64,000 nucleotides of DNA from an uncultured Candidatus Melainabacteria bacterium (GCA_934717745.1 CAKUZB010000011.1:1-64000), one strand, 5' to 3'. Shown: positions 52,036 through 62,660, counted from the first letter of the stretch. The notes: a model not told the origin generated them from the sequence alone. Numbers and translations are program-made.

Positions 52036-52872
52036 TCAGGACTTTTCTTTATCAAAGTCTTCCTCCGTTTCATTTTTTTCATATACTATTTTTTCATTAA
52101 TTCTTTTTATATCAGTGGCATTACCTGTTAAAGCATCTAAGGTAATTTCAACTGCATTAATTATCGCTACATTATCTTGAGCGACTTCAAAACGTTCCGG
52201 CATGCATGTAGTCATTCTTGCAAGAGAGGTTGAATATTCCATTCCGATAACACTATCTTCTGCTCCGCAAAATCCTGCATCTGTAATATATGCCATATTA
52301 TCAAATATTTTTTCATCTGCCGTTTGAACATGTGTATGTGTTCCGACAAATGCACTTACTCCAAAAGAGGCACAGTATCTGCCAAAACAAATTTTTTCGG
52401 CAGTGGCTTCTGCGTGAAAATCGACAAAAATATTTGGAGTAATTTCTTTTATTTCTTTAATTTTCTCCTCAATAATTTTCCATTGAGAATCCATTGGTGG
52501 CATAAACACACGTCCTAAGAAATTCATAACGCAAAGTTTATGAGAGCCAACATCAAAAATTCTATAACCGACACCTTTTGTTCCGTCAGGATAATTCATA
52601 GGACGAACAAGTTTGTCGGCAGTGTCTATATAATTAAAAATTTCTTTTTTATCCCAAATATGATTGCCCGATGTAAAACAATTTATACCTGCATTTACCA
52701 GTGCATTGTAATTCTTTTGAGTCAAACCAAAGCCATGAGAAGCGTTTTCACCATTTAGAATGATAAAATCATATTTGCTCTTATTTTCAGCCAAATAGTC
52801 GGTAACGGCATTTCTGCCAATTCTACCGACTACATCGCCAAAAAATAAAATTTTTAATTCATTGTTTTCCAT
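52036..52872 (-). CDS. ymdB: YmdB-family metallophosphoesterase
   Basis: 278 residues. The motifs LFFGDVVGRIGRNAV, NGENASHGFGLT, SGNHIWDKKE, VDFHAEATAEK and GTHTHVQTADE form a dimetal site. YmdB of Bacillus hydrolyses 2',3'-cyclic nucleotides and influences biofilm and sporulation; the family is conserved next to rny, as here (38-nt gap). The C-terminus has an additional acidic/lysine tail. Sits one base before the PHP gene's ribosome binding site, so the three genes are probably cotranscribed. Confidence 0.93.
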   Translation of the reverse strand: MENNELKILFFGDVVGRIGRNAVTDYLAENKSKYDFIILNGENASHGFGLTQKNYNALVNAGINCFTSGNHIWDKKEIFNYIDTADKLVRPMNYPDGTKGVGYRIFDVGSHKLCVMNFLGRVFMPPMDSQWKIIEEKIKEIKEITPNIFVDFHAEATAEKICFGRYCASFGVSAFVGTHTHVQTADEKIFDNMAYITDAGFCGAEDSVIGMEYSTSLARMTTCMPERFEVAQDNVAIINAVEITLDALTGNATDIKRINEKIVYEKNETEEDFDKEKS

Positions 52873-52910
52873 TAGTTAATCTCTAATTGAGAGATTTCAA
52901 AACAAAATCG

Positions 52911-54443
52911 TTATTTTGCGATTTCAGTTGTTCTGAATTCTCTGACAACAGTAACTCTGATTTGTCCGGGGTAATCAAGTTCGTCTTCAATGCGTTTTGC
53001 AATATCTCTTGCAAGTTTTTGTGAAGCCAAATCATCAAATTGTTCAGCCTCAACAATAACACGAACTTCTCTACCTGCCTGAACCGCAAATGATTGTTTT
53101 ATACCTTTGAAACTGTTAACAATTTCTTCAATTTTTTGAAGACGTTTGATGTAAATTTCTAAAGTATCACGTCTTGCACCAGGTCGACCGGCAGAAATAG
53201 CATCGGCAAGTTTTACTAAAACAGCCTCGATGGTATTTGCTGTAACGTCGTTGTGGTGTGCTTCAATTGCGTGAATAATTTCCATTTTTTCGCCATAACG
53301 GTTAGCAATTTCAACACCTAATTGAATGTGAGTTCCCTCTTGTGTTTGGTCAACAGCCTTACCAATATCGTGTAATAAGCCTGCACGTTTTGCAACATAA
53401 ACGTTAGCACCTAATTCTGCCGCCAACATGCCTGCAATATGACCAACTTCAAGTGAATGTTTCAAAACGTTTTGACCGTAACTTGTTCTGTAATATAAGC
53501 GACCTAAAGTTTTTAATAACTCTTTGTTAAGTCCCATAATACCCATATCTAATGCTGCATTTTCACCCTCAGTAAGAATTTTCTTTTCAACTTCTTCCTG
53601 TGCTTTATTAACCATTTCTTCAATACGAACAGGGTGAATACGTCCGTCTGAGATTAATTTTTCTAATGCAAGTTTTGCAACTTCACGTCTTACAGGATCA
53701 AAACTTGATAAAACAACTGCTTCCGGAGTATCGTCAATAATTAAATCTACACCTGTCAATGTTTCTAAAGTTCTAATGTTGCGACCTTCACGACCAATAA
53801 TACGACCCTTCATTTCATCGTTTGGTAATGAAACTACAGAAACTGTACTTTCAACAACTTGGTCCATTACGCAACGTTGCATTGTTGTTGATAAAATTTC
53901 TTGTGATTGTTCTAATGCTTTTTCTTTAATTTTTGCTTCATTTTCACGAATTAATTGCAATTCTTCTTGTGCCAAATCATTTTTAATTTGTTCTAATAAC
54001 ATTTTTTTAGCGTCATCAGCAGACATGCCTGAAATTCTTTCAAGTTCAGCAGTTTGCTTTTGAACTAATTCTGCAAGATAATCTTCTTTTTCAAGCAATT
54101 CGTCCATTTTTCTTTGAGCAGATTCTGACTTTTCTGTCGCATCTTGAATTTTATCTTCTAATGCATCTTCTCTTTGAGCCAATTTTGCTTCTTGGCGAGA
54201 TAATTCTTGTCTGCGTTCTCTTTCTTCTTCGTTTAATTGTTCTCGTTCTGTTTGTAAGGCATCTTTAGCCTTAATCATTGCTTCTTTTACTAATAATTTT
54301 TCTTTTTCTTCTAAATCTTTTTGCTTCTTCTCTGCTTCTGACTGTAAAGCATTATATTTAGCACGCTGACCAACAAGAACAGCGGTAAATACAACGGCTA
54401 ACACAACGACTAGAATAATCGCTACCAGTGAAATAACGTCCAT
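52911..54443 (-). CDS. rny: Ribonuclease Y
   Basis: 510 residues. N-terminal TM helix ([21 protein letters not shown]), a long coiled coil (~25-195), KH domain with [21 protein letters not shown], and HD domain with [16 protein letters not shown] and [13 protein letters not shown]. RNase Y initiates mRNA decay at the inner membrane. Where RNase E is missing it is the main decay enzyme. Long leader: a hairpin at 54492-54514 lies within the ~100 nt before the start. Followed by ymdB, the usual arrangement. Confidence 0.96.
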   Translation of the reverse strand: MDVISLVAIILVVVLAVVFTAVLVGQRAKYNALQSEAEKKQKDLEEKEKLLVKEAMIKAKDALQTEREQLNEEERERRQELSRQEAKLAQREDALEDKIQDATEKSESAQRKMDELLEKEDYLAELVQKQTAELERISGMSADDAKKMLLEQIKNDLAQEELQLIRENEAKIKEKALEQSQEILSTTMQRCVMDQVVESTVSVVSLPNDEMKGRIIGREGRNIRTLETLTGVDLIIDDTPEAVVLSSFDPVRREVAKLALEKLISDGRIHPVRIEEMVNKAQEEVEKKILTEGENAALDMGIMGLNKELLKTLGRLYYRTSYGQNVLKHSLEVGHIAGMLAAELGANVYVAKRAGLLHDIGKAVDQTQEGTHIQLGVEIANRYGEKMEIIHAIEAHHNDVTANTIEAVLVKLADAISAGRPGARRDTLEIYIKRLQKIEEIVNSFKGIKQSFAVQAGREVRVIVEAEQFDDLASQKLARDIAKRIEDELDYPGQIRVTVVREFRTTEIAK

Positions 54444-54491
54444 AATTCGTTTATACCTTTACCTTTTCTATTTTTTACAAATACACGCAAT

Positions 54492-54514
54492 CTCGGTACA
54501 TATAGCCTACCGAG
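54492..54514 (-). other. Hairpin in the rny leader
   Basis: CTCGGTA and TACCGAG flank a nine-base loop on either strand, about 50 nt upstream of rny. A minus-strand TATAAT at 54540-54535 could start a transcript that begins with it, so the hairpin would be at the mRNA 5' end and could affect stability or feedback by RNase Y. Confidence 0.4.
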
Positions 54515-54693
54515 CAATCCCCTTATTAAGTTGTATTATATTAAAAAGTTAATTACATTACGTGTATTTTCAAAAATTTAACTACTACTAATTAAATATT
54601 ATCATGAATAATATAATTTGCATAGTTTTATTCTAAAATTTACATGATATATTAATTAATATAAAGAAAATTTTTAAAGAAAGGATTAAAATA

Positions 54694-56094
54694 ATGAAAA
54701 TCAAAGTTATTTCAGACGTAAAATCACAAGAGTGCGATATTTTGATTGTAAATATGTTTGAGGGTAAGCAAACTTCAAATGAACTTGCAAACGAATTTGC
54801 ATTGGCACAAGACAATTTTGAAGGAAAATTTGGTACTACATACCTACTTCCAACTTTAGGAAAATCTCCTGCAAGAAAAGTTTTAGTTGTAGGTTTGGGT
54901 AAAGAAAATCAATTAAACAATAACAAAATTAGAGAAGCAATTGTAAAAGCGGTAAAAAAAGCAATTCAAATGAAAGCAAAATCTATCGCTGTCGATTTTT
55001 CAGGAATTAATTTTGAATATGCTGACATGGTTTCTGAAGGTGCTATGATTGCAGATTATGCATTTGATAAGTACAAAACAGAAAAAAAACACCATATTGA
55101 AACTTTATATTTAAACCTAGATAAAGCAAGAGTCGAAAAGGGGCAAAAAAGAGCAGAAGCAATGGAATTTACAAGAAATCTTGCGAACGAACCCGCTGAA
55201 TATGCAACTCCTGCAAAATTAGCCGAAGTTGCAAAAAGTCTTGGTTTAGATACAAAAATTTATGACAGAAAAGAATGTGAAAAAATGGGAATGGGTGCTT
55301 TCTTAGCAGTAGCAAGAGGAAGTTTTCAAGAACCAAAATTTATTCATATGAAATATTCTCCTAAAAATCCAACTAAAAAAATCGCAATTATTGGTAAAGG
55401 CTTATGCTTTGACAGTGGCGGAATGGATTTAAAGCCGGCGTCATCAATGCTAACAATGCGTGATGATATGTCAGGTGCGGCTTGTGTTTTAGGTGTAATG
55501 AGTAAATTAAAAGAATTTGCACCAAACGTTGAAGTTCATGGAATTATTGCTGCTTGCGAAAATATGATTGGACCTAACGCATACAAACCCGGTGATATTT
55601 TAACAGCAAAAAATGGGAAAACAATTGAAATTGACAACACAGACGCAGAAGGCAGAGTAACTTTGGCAGATGCTCTTTGTTATGCTTGCGATTTGAACGT
55701 TGATGAAGTCATTGATATTGCAACTTTAACAGGTGCATGTATGGTGGCTTTGGGAACTCACGCATCAGGAATTATGGGCAACAATAAGGATTTAGTAAAC
55801 AGAATTATTGAAGTTGGTGAAAAATCAGGCGAAAGATACTGGGAAATGCCAATGTTTGAAGAATACTTCGATAGTATGAAAAGTGAAATTGCAGATATGA
55901 AAAATACAGGCTCTCGTTGGGGCGGAACTTCTGCTGCGGGCTTGTTCCTACAAAAATTTGTTAAAGCGGAAGTAAAATGGGCTCATTTAGATGTCGCTGG
56001 TACTGCTTTCTTAGACAAGCCTCAAAAAGAATTTATCGCAGGTGCAACAGGTGTTGGTGTAAGAACTTTACTAAATTACATCTTAGAATCTTAA
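54694..56094 (+). CDS. pepA: Cytosol aminopeptidase PepA (M17)
   Basis: 466 residues. The N-terminal domain is followed by the catalytic domain with GKGLCFDSGGMDLKP, MRDDMSGAACVLGVM and the signature NTDAEGRVTLADAL. Lys, Asp and Glu ligands of the two-metal centre are present. It removes N-terminal residues from peptides; some homologues also bind DNA. Ribosome binding site AAAGGA. The gene is separate from the divergent rny by 250 bp with no other coding potential. Confidence 0.95.
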   Translation: MKIKVISDVKSQECDILIVNMFEGKQTSNELANEFALAQDNFEGKFGTTYLLPTLGKSPARKVLVVGLGKENQLNNNKIREAIVKAVKKAIQMKAKSIAVDFSGINFEYADMVSEGAMIADYAFDKYKTEKKHHIETLYLNLDKARVEKGQKRAEAMEFTRNLANEPAEYATPAKLAEVAKSLGLDTKIYDRKECEKMGMGAFLAVARGSFQEPKFIHMKYSPKNPTKKIAIIGKGLCFDSGGMDLKPASSMLTMRDDMSGAACVLGVMSKLKEFAPNVEVHGIIAACENMIGPNAYKPGDILTAKNGKTIEIDNTDAEGRVTLADALCYACDLNVDEVIDIATLTGACMVALGTHASGIMGNNKDLVNRIIEVGEKSGERYWEMPMFEEYFDSMKSEIADMKNTGSRWGGTSAAGLFLQKFVKAEVKWAHLDVAGTAFLDKPQKEFIAGATGVGVRTLLNYILES

Positions 56095-56231
56095 ATTTGA
56101 GATACTATCACTTTTTAGGATTTTTTGTAAGAATCTTACGTAACGATTTCTTAACAAAAGTACACAGTTCTTGAAATAGTGATAAGATTGGATAATAATT
56201 TTATTAGAAAACAAAACAAAGAGGAATCACA

Positions 56232-57386
56232 GTGGATAATTTTAACAAAGCAGCAGACTTCCTAAATGTAGGAAAAGAAGACAATTATGAACCAGATGTA
56301 GTAAGCCCTGCAAAGATTAAAGTAGTCGGTGTTGGTGGTGGCGGTGGAAACGCTGTTAACCGAATGGTAAAAGGCGGACTAACTGGTGTTGAATTTTATT
56401 TAATGAATACAGATGCTCAAGTTTTAAAATTTGGTGCTGCACCGAATAAAATCAGACTTGGTACAAAATTAACAAACGGACTTGGTGCCGGCGGAAGACC
56501 TGAAGTTGGTGAAGCCGCAGCAGAAGAAGCACGTCAAGAAATTACAGCAGCAATTGAAGGTGCTGATATGGTATTCGTTACAGCAGGTATGGGTGGTGGA
56601 ACCGGTACCGGTGCTGCTCCAATCGTTGCGAGAGTAGCGAAAGAATTAGGTATCTTAACTATTGGTGTTGTTACAAAACCTTTTAGTTTTGAAGGAAAAA
56701 GACGTGCAAATCAAGCGTTGCAAGGTATCGAAAAATTAAAAGAAGCAGTAGATGCTATCATTGTTATTCCTAACGACAATTTGTTAGGTGTTGTAGATAG
56801 AAAAGTTGGCTTAATGGAGTCATTCGCTGTAGTTGATGAAGTTTTACTAAGAGGTGTTCAAGGTATTACTGATATTATCACAATTCCAGGTTTAATCAAC
56901 GTAGACTTTGCTGATGTTAAATCTGTAATGGAAGCATCAGGCTCAGCATTAATGGGTATTGGTATTGGTCAAGGCGAAGGCAGAGCAGAAGAAGCAGCAA
57001 GAAATGCTATTGATTCTAAATTGCTTGAAACAACAATTGACGGTGCTAAAGGTGTTATTGTTAATATTACTGGTGGACCTGACTTAGGCTTAACTGATGT
57101 AACAAAAGCAATGAACATTATTAATGATGCTGTTCAAGACGATGCTATCGTAATTTTCGGTGCAGTTACAGACCAAAATATGCAAGGTGAAGTTAAAATC
57201 ACAGTTATTGCAACAGGTTTTGAATTAAAAGCACACAGTGCAGTTCAAGCAGATAAAGCACAAAAACCTCAATTAAGTGCAGCAGATTTCTTCTCAGGTG
57301 CATTCAACACACCAAAGAAAACTGAACCTGCTCCACAATTACCAGGATTTTCAAATATTGAAATCCCTGATTTCTTAAAAAAATAA
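56232..57386 (+). CDS. ftsZ: Cell division protein FtsZ
   Basis: 384 residues from GTG 56232 with GAGG upstream. GTP-binding motifs are [16 protein letters not shown] and the tubulin loop [15 protein letters not shown] near residue 108, with NTDAQ and IPNDNLL. The C-terminal linker is short and leads to a terminal binding peptide ([14 protein letters not shown]) for SepF/other anchors. It polymerises into the Z ring. Followed by a terminator, so it is monocistronic. A SepF gene lies at 17149. Confidence 0.98.
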   Translation: MDNFNKAADFLNVGKEDNYEPDVVSPAKIKVVGVGGGGGNAVNRMVKGGLTGVEFYLMNTDAQVLKFGAAPNKIRLGTKLTNGLGAGGRPEVGEAAAEEARQEITAAIEGADMVFVTAGMGGGTGTGAAPIVARVAKELGILTIGVVTKPFSFEGKRRANQALQGIEKLKEAVDAIIVIPNDNLLGVVDRKVGLMESFAVVDEVLLRGVQGITDIITIPGLINVDFADVKSVMEASGSALMGIGIGQGEGRAEEAARNAIDSKLLETTIDGAKGVIVNITGGPDLGLTDVTKAMNIINDAVQDDAIVIFGAVTDQNMQGEVKITVIATGFELKAHSAVQADKAQKPQLSAADFFSGAFNTPKKTEPAPQLPGFSNIEIPDFLKK

Positions 57387-57415
57387 ATAACTCAAAAGTA
57401 TTAAATAAGAAATAA

Positions 57416-57442
57416 AAAACTCCCAAAAACGGGAGTTTTTTT
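57416..57442 (+). terminator. Rho-independent terminator of ftsZ
   Basis: AAAACTCCC and GGGAGTTTT flank AAAAAC and are followed by more T. Located 30 bases after the ftsZ stop. Confidence 0.9.
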
Positions 57443-57496
57443 TAAATATTTTTATGCTAAAATTAAAGTGTGTAATATAAGTCAATAAGGTTTATT

Positions 57497-57964
57497 ATGA
57501 AAAAGATTTTAGCATTAATTGTTATAATTATGTGTACAACGTTGCAAGTCTTTGCAGATGATATGGACACTGTAAAAATAAAATTCAATAATTATGTTGC
57601 AGCGGCAAATTCTTACAGTCCTAATTTATTGAGTTTTTACTCTCCTAAGGCTAAAATTATCCGACAAGTTGTAAAACCTGACGGAACGACTGCGAATGCT
57701 TATACTGATATGGCAACTTACGCAAAACAGATGCGTTTGAGCCAAAGTACAGCAAGAATGAGAAATTACAAAAATAAATATAAAAACATAACAACAACAA
57801 AAGTTAGCAACGGCATAAAGGTTAGTGCATTAAGACAGCCTATGAACGACCCGTATTGGTTAAAGACATATCAAATTTGGCAAAAACAACCAAATGGTTC
57901 GTGGGTAATTGTCGAAGAAATGATGCAAACAAAACAACAAATATTTTTAAAATACGCAAAATAA
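57497..57964 (+). CDS. Unknown exported protein, possibly NTF2-like
   Basis: 155 residues with signal peptide KKILALIVIIMCTTLQVFA cleaved before DDMD. The mature part starts with a helix TVKIKFNNYVAAANSY, then strands LLSFYSPKAKIIRQV, KVSNGIKVSALRQP and a final GSWVIVEEMMQTKQ. A helix followed by strands with SFYSP near the front resembles NTF2-like domains, but this is a weak match by eye. It is 12 nt before aroC, so it may share the aroCKB transcript. Function unknown. Confidence 0.65.
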   Translation: MKKILALIVIIMCTTLQVFADDMDTVKIKFNNYVAAANSYSPNLLSFYSPKAKIIRQVVKPDGTTANAYTDMATYAKQMRLSQSTARMRNYKNKYKNITTTKVSNGIKVSALRQPMNDPYWLKTYQIWQKQPNGSWVIVEEMMQTKQQIFLKYAK

Positions 57965-57976
57965 TAGTGAGAAAAA

Positions 57977-59140
57977 ATGAATAAATTTAGATTTTTAACT
58001 TCCGGCGAAAGTCATGGAAAATGTTTAGATGCAATTATAGAAGGAGTTCCGGCAGGATTTAGAATTTCAGAGGATTTTATCAATTCTGAGTTGAAACGTC
58101 GTCAGGTAGGGTACGGTCGTGGAAAAAGAATGCAGATTGAATCTGACAAGTGTGAAATTAAATCTGGTGTTCGCTTAGGTTTGACAACAGGTGCTCCAAT
58201 ATGTCTTGAAATTTCAAATAAAGACTTTGAAAATTGGAAAATTCCAATGAGCACAAGCGAAGTTGACTTAAAAAACAGGGAAATATTAAAACTGGTTGCT
58301 GAAAAATCTTTCACAAAAGTTCGTCCGGGACACGCAGATTTTGCAGGTGCAATTAAATATCAATTAGAAGATTTACGAGATGTTTTAGAACGTTCCAGTG
58401 CAAGAAAAACTGCAATTGAAGTTGCTGTTGGGGCTGTTGCAAAACAAATTTTGAAAGAGTTTTCTATTATCGGATTTTCTCATGTAACTCAAATTGGTAA
58501 AGTTAAAGCAGAAGTTTTACCTCAAAGTTACACACTTTTAAAAGAATCTGCCGAACATTCTGAATTAAGATGTGCAGATGATGTAGCAACAGATATGATG
58601 AAAGAAGCAATCGATATTGCAAAAAGTAACGGCGACACTTTAGGCGGAAAATTTGAAGTGATTTTTGGTAATTTACCTATCGGATTGGGTTCTTATGTAC
58701 ACTGGGATAGAAAACTTGACGGTAGAATTGCTCAAGCAGTAATGAGTATTCCTGCTGTTAAATCAGTGGAAATTGGTGCTGGGGCAGAAGCCGGAGAACT
58801 TGTTGGAAGCAAGATGCACGATGAGGTTTATATCTCTGATAATAAAATTTATAGAAAAACAAACAATGCTGGTGGTATTGAAGGTGGAATGACCAATGGC
58901 GAACCTTTGGTTGTAAAAGCAGTAATGAAACCGATTCCAACAATGAGAACTCCGTTAAAAACGGTTGATTTATACAAAAAAGAAGCCACAGAAGCACACT
59001 TTGAACGTTCTGACACTTGTGCAGTACCTGCTTGTGCTGTTGTTGCAGAAGCAAAAATAGCATGGATTTTAGTTGATGAATTTCTAAATAAATTCGGTGG
59101 AGATTCCTTAAAGGAAATTAAGCAAAACTATGAAAAATAA
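57977..59140 (+). CDS. aroC: Chorismate synthase
   Basis: 387 residues. FLTSGESHGKCLDAIIEGVP at the start, RRQVGYGRGKRMQIE, the flavin-contact block RPGHADFAGAIKY, ERSSARKTAIEVA and the C-terminal RSDTCAVPACAVVAEA. It converts EPSP to chorismate using reduced FMN, the last step of the shikimate pathway. First gene of a coupled aroC-aroK-aroB set; it overlaps aroK by 11 nt. Confidence 0.97.
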   Translation: MNKFRFLTSGESHGKCLDAIIEGVPAGFRISEDFINSELKRRQVGYGRGKRMQIESDKCEIKSGVRLGLTTGAPICLEISNKDFENWKIPMSTSEVDLKNREILKLVAEKSFTKVRPGHADFAGAIKYQLEDLRDVLERSSARKTAIEVAVGAVAKQILKEFSIIGFSHVTQIGKVKAEVLPQSYTLLKESAEHSELRCADDVATDMMKEAIDIAKSNGDTLGGKFEVIFGNLPIGLGSYVHWDRKLDGRIAQAVMSIPAVKSVEIGAGAEAGELVGSKMHDEVYISDNKIYRKTNNAGGIEGGMTNGEPLVVKAVMKPIPTMRTPLKTVDLYKKEATEAHFERSDTCAVPACAVVAEAKIAWILVDEFLNKFGGDSLKEIKQNYEK

Positions 59141-59645
59141 TATTATTCTTGTTGGAATGATGGGTGCAGGAAAAACCTTTATCGGTAAAGCATTAAAAGA
59201 GTTTAAGCCCTCAATGAAACTCGTAGATTTAGACGAATTTATTGAAGTAAAACAACAAATGAAGATTGCAGAAATTTTCAAAAACAAAGGTGAAGAATTT
59301 TTCAGAAATATAGAAACAGAATATATAAAGTTACTTTGCGACAATGAAAATCAAATAATATCACTTGGTGGCGGTGCTTTTGAACGTGAAGAAAATCGTA
59401 AGATTTTGAATGAAAACGGTTGTACAATTTATCTAAAAGCCCCTGCTGAACTACTTTTTGAAAGGATAAAGAATGAAACTCACAGACCTCTTTTACAACA
59501 AGGTTTTGGAGTAGAAAAAGTAAGAGAAATTCTGTCAAAACGTGAACATAACTACGAAAAAGCACTTGTCATTGTTGACACGTCTGAAAAATCTTCTTAT
59601 AATATCATTAGAGAAATTATGAAAAGGATTGAGGAAAATGTCTAA
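59130..59645 (+). CDS. aroK: Shikimate kinase
   Basis: 171 residues. P-loop LVGMMGAGKTFIGKAL at 5-20, VDLDEFIEVKQQMKIAEIF (metal and shikimate site), SLGGGAFEREENRK and lid RPLL. It phosphorylates shikimate at the 3-hydroxyl. Start overlaps aroC and end overlaps aroB by 8 nt, so expression of the three is coupled. Confidence 0.95.
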   Translation: MKNNIILVGMMGAGKTFIGKALKEFKPSMKLVDLDEFIEVKQQMKIAEIFKNKGEEFFRNIETEYIKLLCDNENQIISLGGGAFEREENRKILNENGCTIYLKAPAELLFERIKNETHRPLLQQGFGVEKVREILSKREHNYEKALVIVDTSEKSSYNIIREIMKRIEENV

Positions 59646-60723
59646 TAAAATAGATGTAGAAATAGAAGAAAAGAAAAAATCATACCCTATTTACATAGAT
59701 ACAGACCCTATCAGTGATTTAAAAGAACGTATTTTAAAAGATTTTAACAACCCTAAATTCCTTGCTGTTATTAGCGAAAAGGTTTATAAGTTATACGGTA
59801 AGACTTTAGGTTTAAATAAAGAAGAAATTTTTATTTTAAAAGATGGCGAAATAGAAAAAAATTTTAAAAATTATCAAAAAATTATTCAACGTTGCGAACA
59901 AATGAATTTGAACCGCAAAAGTGCAATTATTGCAATTGGTGGCGGTGTTGTTGGCGATATTACCGGATTTGTAGCCTCTACTTATATGAGAGGGATTACT
60001 TTTATTCAAGTTCCCACAACTCTTTTGGCTTGTGTTGATTCATCGGTTGGAGGAAAAGTTGCAATTGATACAAGATACGGTAAAAACCTTGTTGGTGCAT
60101 TCTACCAACCAAAAGCCGTTTATATTAACTTAAACTTTTTAAATACACTTGATGATAGACAATTCTCAAGTGGGCTTGCTGAAGTTGTAAAATACGCATT
60201 TATCGAAAAAAGTTGTGGTGCGTCTTTTGATTACGGCTTATTCGACTTTTTATCAGTACATAGTACTAAAATAATGGACAAAGATTTAAGATTTTTAGAA
60301 AAAGTTGTAAAAGTTTGCATTGAGTTAAAAATTGCGGTAGTTTCTCAAGATGAGAAAGAGGCAGGATTAAGAAAAATCCTAAACTTTGGACATACTTATG
60401 GACATGCTCTAGAAAATATTACAAATTACAAAGAATTTACGCATGGCGAAGCCGTTGCCTACGGTATGCATTTTATGTTTGATTATGCTCACAAATTAAA
60501 ACTTATTGATGCAAATTACAAAGAATTAGCAACAAATTTATTGAATAAATTCGGATTTTACAGTAAAAAATTTAATTATCCGACAAAAAAGTTAGTTGAA
60601 ATAATTAAAAAAGATAAAAAAGCAGAGGAAAACTCTATCAAAGTTATTCTTCCAACTTTAAAGGGTTACGTAAAAGAAAGCGACTTCGATATTGAAGCCG
60701 CAATTTCTAATTCGTTATTATAA
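59638..60723 (+). CDS. aroB: 3-dehydroquinate synthase
   Basis: 361 residues from ATG 59638, chosen because GAGGAAA directly precedes it; a TTG at 59629 is the alternative. IAIGGGVVGDITGFVASTY (NAD site), QVPTTLLACVDSSVGGKVAID, metal-binding GLAEVVKYAFIE and LNFGHTYGHALEN with two His ligands. It cyclises DAHP to 3-dehydroquinate, the second shikimate-pathway step. Last gene of the aro operon. Confidence 0.96.
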   Translation: MSNKIDVEIEEKKKSYPIYIDTDPISDLKERILKDFNNPKFLAVISEKVYKLYGKTLGLNKEEIFILKDGEIEKNFKNYQKIIQRCEQMNLNRKSAIIAIGGGVVGDITGFVASTYMRGITFIQVPTTLLACVDSSVGGKVAIDTRYGKNLVGAFYQPKAVYINLNFLNTLDDRQFSSGLAEVVKYAFIEKSCGASFDYGLFDFLSVHSTKIMDKDLRFLEKVVKVCIELKIAVVSQDEKEAGLRKILNFGHTYGHALENITNYKEFTHGEAVAYGMHFMFDYAHKLKLIDANYKELATNLLNKFGFYSKKFNYPTKKLVEIIKKDKKAEENSIKVILPTLKGYVKESDFDIEAAISNSLL

Positions 60724-60735
60724 TTGTTATTAAAT

Positions 60736-62559
60736 CTAAATAGACAATTGACTATATGAGTTTTGGATTGAAGAAATAATAGATTCCATATTTTTGAATT
60801 GTTTTTCCAATCTCGCTTTGTATGAATCAACTTTCATTTGTGCGTTAGAAATAGAAGTTTTCAAAGAAGAAAGTTGTCTATCGTAAGATTTAGTTTTTGC
60901 ATCAAAATAACCTGTAGAAGTTGTAAGAGAATCTTCTGTGATTTTTTCTAATTTATTCAAAACTCCGCCAGAATCAGCATTTCCCTTGTTATCTCCAAGA
61001 AGTAATTTTTTTACTCCTTCAGAGTCATTTTGTAAGGCTTCTAAGAATTTCTTTTCATCAATTTGCAATTTATTAACACCGGAAGTATCGGTTGAATTAC
61101 CGGCCTTGCCTGTTGTAATACCAATATTAGCCAATATTTTTAAGTCAGAACCTTGAGCCTCTGCTGTTGCAGTACGTCTTAAGTTGTTTCTTATAGAAGT
61201 TAAAGACGTTTCGCCGTATAAGGCTTCGCCAAAAGCGGTTTTTTCGTCAATAGATTCAATTGATTTGTTATATGCCTCAATAAAAGATTTTACTGCATCT
61301 AAAACTCCTTGTGTATCTTGAGATACAGAGATATTTGAAGTTTCAGGCTCACCGTTTTCATTTGTTTTTGAAACTGCATTTAATTTTAATGTCAAACCAT
61401 CAATGCCAGAAATATCACTGGTTACTGTATTTGATGATGACGTCATTTCATTTCCGTTAATGGTGAATTTTGCATAATCACCCAAAGTTTGAGTAGATTG
61501 AACAACATTTGAGATGTAATTTCCGTCAGCATCTTTTTGCGGATTGCCCCAGTAATCAGTAGTTGCAGAAGTAAATCCCAATGAATTTGTTAAATTACTT
61601 GTACCTGCTTCAATATTTATATTAAACGCACCCTCAGTTTTTGCTTTTAAAACTAAAGTTCCGTTTGCAGAATCCCAACTTGCGTTTACGCCAGCATCAG
61701 TTTTTGAGTTAATATTGTTAATTAATGATTTGAAAGTAGTATTTTCATCAACCGTAAATGTTGCGTTACCTATAGTGAAAGTTCCTTTTGCATCGCTACC
61801 AAATATATCAACGATTTTGTCAGAAGTTCCAATTGCAGAAATTGAATTACTGCTTGAATAATTTCCGCTAGAATCTCTTGTCAAACCTAATACTGAAGTA
61901 AAGTTTGATTCATCAGTTGTTGAACCAAGTACAATTTCTTTACCATTATTGGCTGTAATAGAAACTTTGCCGTTATTAATTTCAGCACTAATATTATTTT
62001 TATAAGTCGGATTCCAAGATGGTCCACCAGTATAAGTTTTTCCGCCGGCAGAAACAATTTTATCTAAAATATCACCAACAGTATCTGTTTCTTTAATTGA
62101 AATTTCTTTCTTTTCTCCGTCAACATAAAGACTTAACGAACCTGTTTTAGCATTGCCTGATGAAAGTTTGCTAAATTCGGTGTTTGTATTTATTTTTGAA
62201 TCATAAGTTGAAGTTGCAACAGTTGATGAAGCCAATTGCTTTACAACAACATCTAAAGATTGACGTGCTGCATTTTCGTTTGCAGTAGCAGTTACTACAC
62301 CCTCGTTTGAAGATGTAACAGAATTTTTTGAAAATAAATCAAAACTTCCACCTAATTTTGCATCAGTCAATTTTTCAATAGAACTACGCAAATTTGTCAT
62401 ATTAGACTTTAATGCGTCTAATACTGTTTTTGTAGAAGTTATTGTCTTTTGTTTATCTTGTAACGTTGTAACTGATTTTTGCTTAATCTTAACTAAGGCT
62501 TCTACCCATTTACTAGTATCCATTCCTGAGGCTAAGCCTGAAAACGTTATTTCGCCCAT
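60736..62559 (-). CDS. fliD: Flagellar filament capping protein FliD (hook-associated protein 2)
   Basis: 607 residues. The N-terminal FliD domain FSGLASGMDTSKWVEALVKI and a helix SVTTLQDKQKTI are followed by a Ser/Thr/Asn-rich variable middle (~90-400) with strand repeats of the flagellin-hook-IN type (SGGKTYTGG, SAIGTSDKIVDIFG). The C-terminal helical domain ends KARLEKQFKNMESIISSIQ. FliD forms the filament tip cap under which flagellin is inserted. GGAGG upstream. It is not linked to flagellin genes here. Slightly longer than the E. coli protein (468). Confidence 0.9.
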   Translation of the reverse strand: MGEITFSGLASGMDTSKWVEALVKIKQKSVTTLQDKQKTITSTKTVLDALKSNMTNLRSSIEKLTDAKLGGSFDLFSKNSVTSSNEGVVTATANENAARQSLDVVVKQLASSTVATSTYDSKINTNTEFSKLSSGNAKTGSLSLYVDGEKKEISIKETDTVGDILDKIVSAGGKTYTGGPSWNPTYKNNISAEINNGKVSITANNGKEIVLGSTTDESNFTSVLGLTRDSSGNYSSSNSISAIGTSDKIVDIFGSDAKGTFTIGNATFTVDENTTFKSLINNINSKTDAGVNASWDSANGTLVLKAKTEGAFNINIEAGTSNLTNSLGFTSATTDYWGNPQKDADGNYISNVVQSTQTLGDYAKFTINGNEMTSSSNTVTSDISGIDGLTLKLNAVSKTNENGEPETSNISVSQDTQGVLDAVKSFIEAYNKSIESIDEKTAFGEALYGETSLTSIRNNLRRTATAEAQGSDLKILANIGITTGKAGNSTDTSGVNKLQIDEKKFLEALQNDSEGVKKLLLGDNKGNADSGGVLNKLEKITEDSLTTSTGYFDAKTKSYDRQLSSLKTSISNAQMKVDSYKARLEKQFKNMESIISSIQNSYSQLSI

Positions 62560-62598
62560 ATTAAAAACCTCCGTTTTTTTAATATCACTGTTTTAAAC

Positions 62599-62616
62599 GT
62601 ATATATCCATATATAC
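62599..62616. repeat. Inverted repeat GTATATAT-CC-ATATATAC in the fliD leader
   Basis: Eight-base arms with a two-base centre, downstream of the fliD promoter in the predicted leader. Could be an RNA hairpin (very short loop) or a DNA-binding site. Confidence 0.4.
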
Positions 62617-62631
62617 ATTTAACTTATGCCC

Positions 62632-62660
62632 ATTCTAACAAATTTTTAAACTTAAAACAA
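62632..62660 (-). promoter_or_regulatory. Putative sigma-70-type promoter of fliD
   Basis: On the minus strand, -35 TTGTTT (62660-62655), 17-bp spacer, -10 TAGAAT (62637-62632). No convincing sigma-28 (TAAA / GCCGATAA) pair was seen. Leader about 65 nt. Confidence 0.5.
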
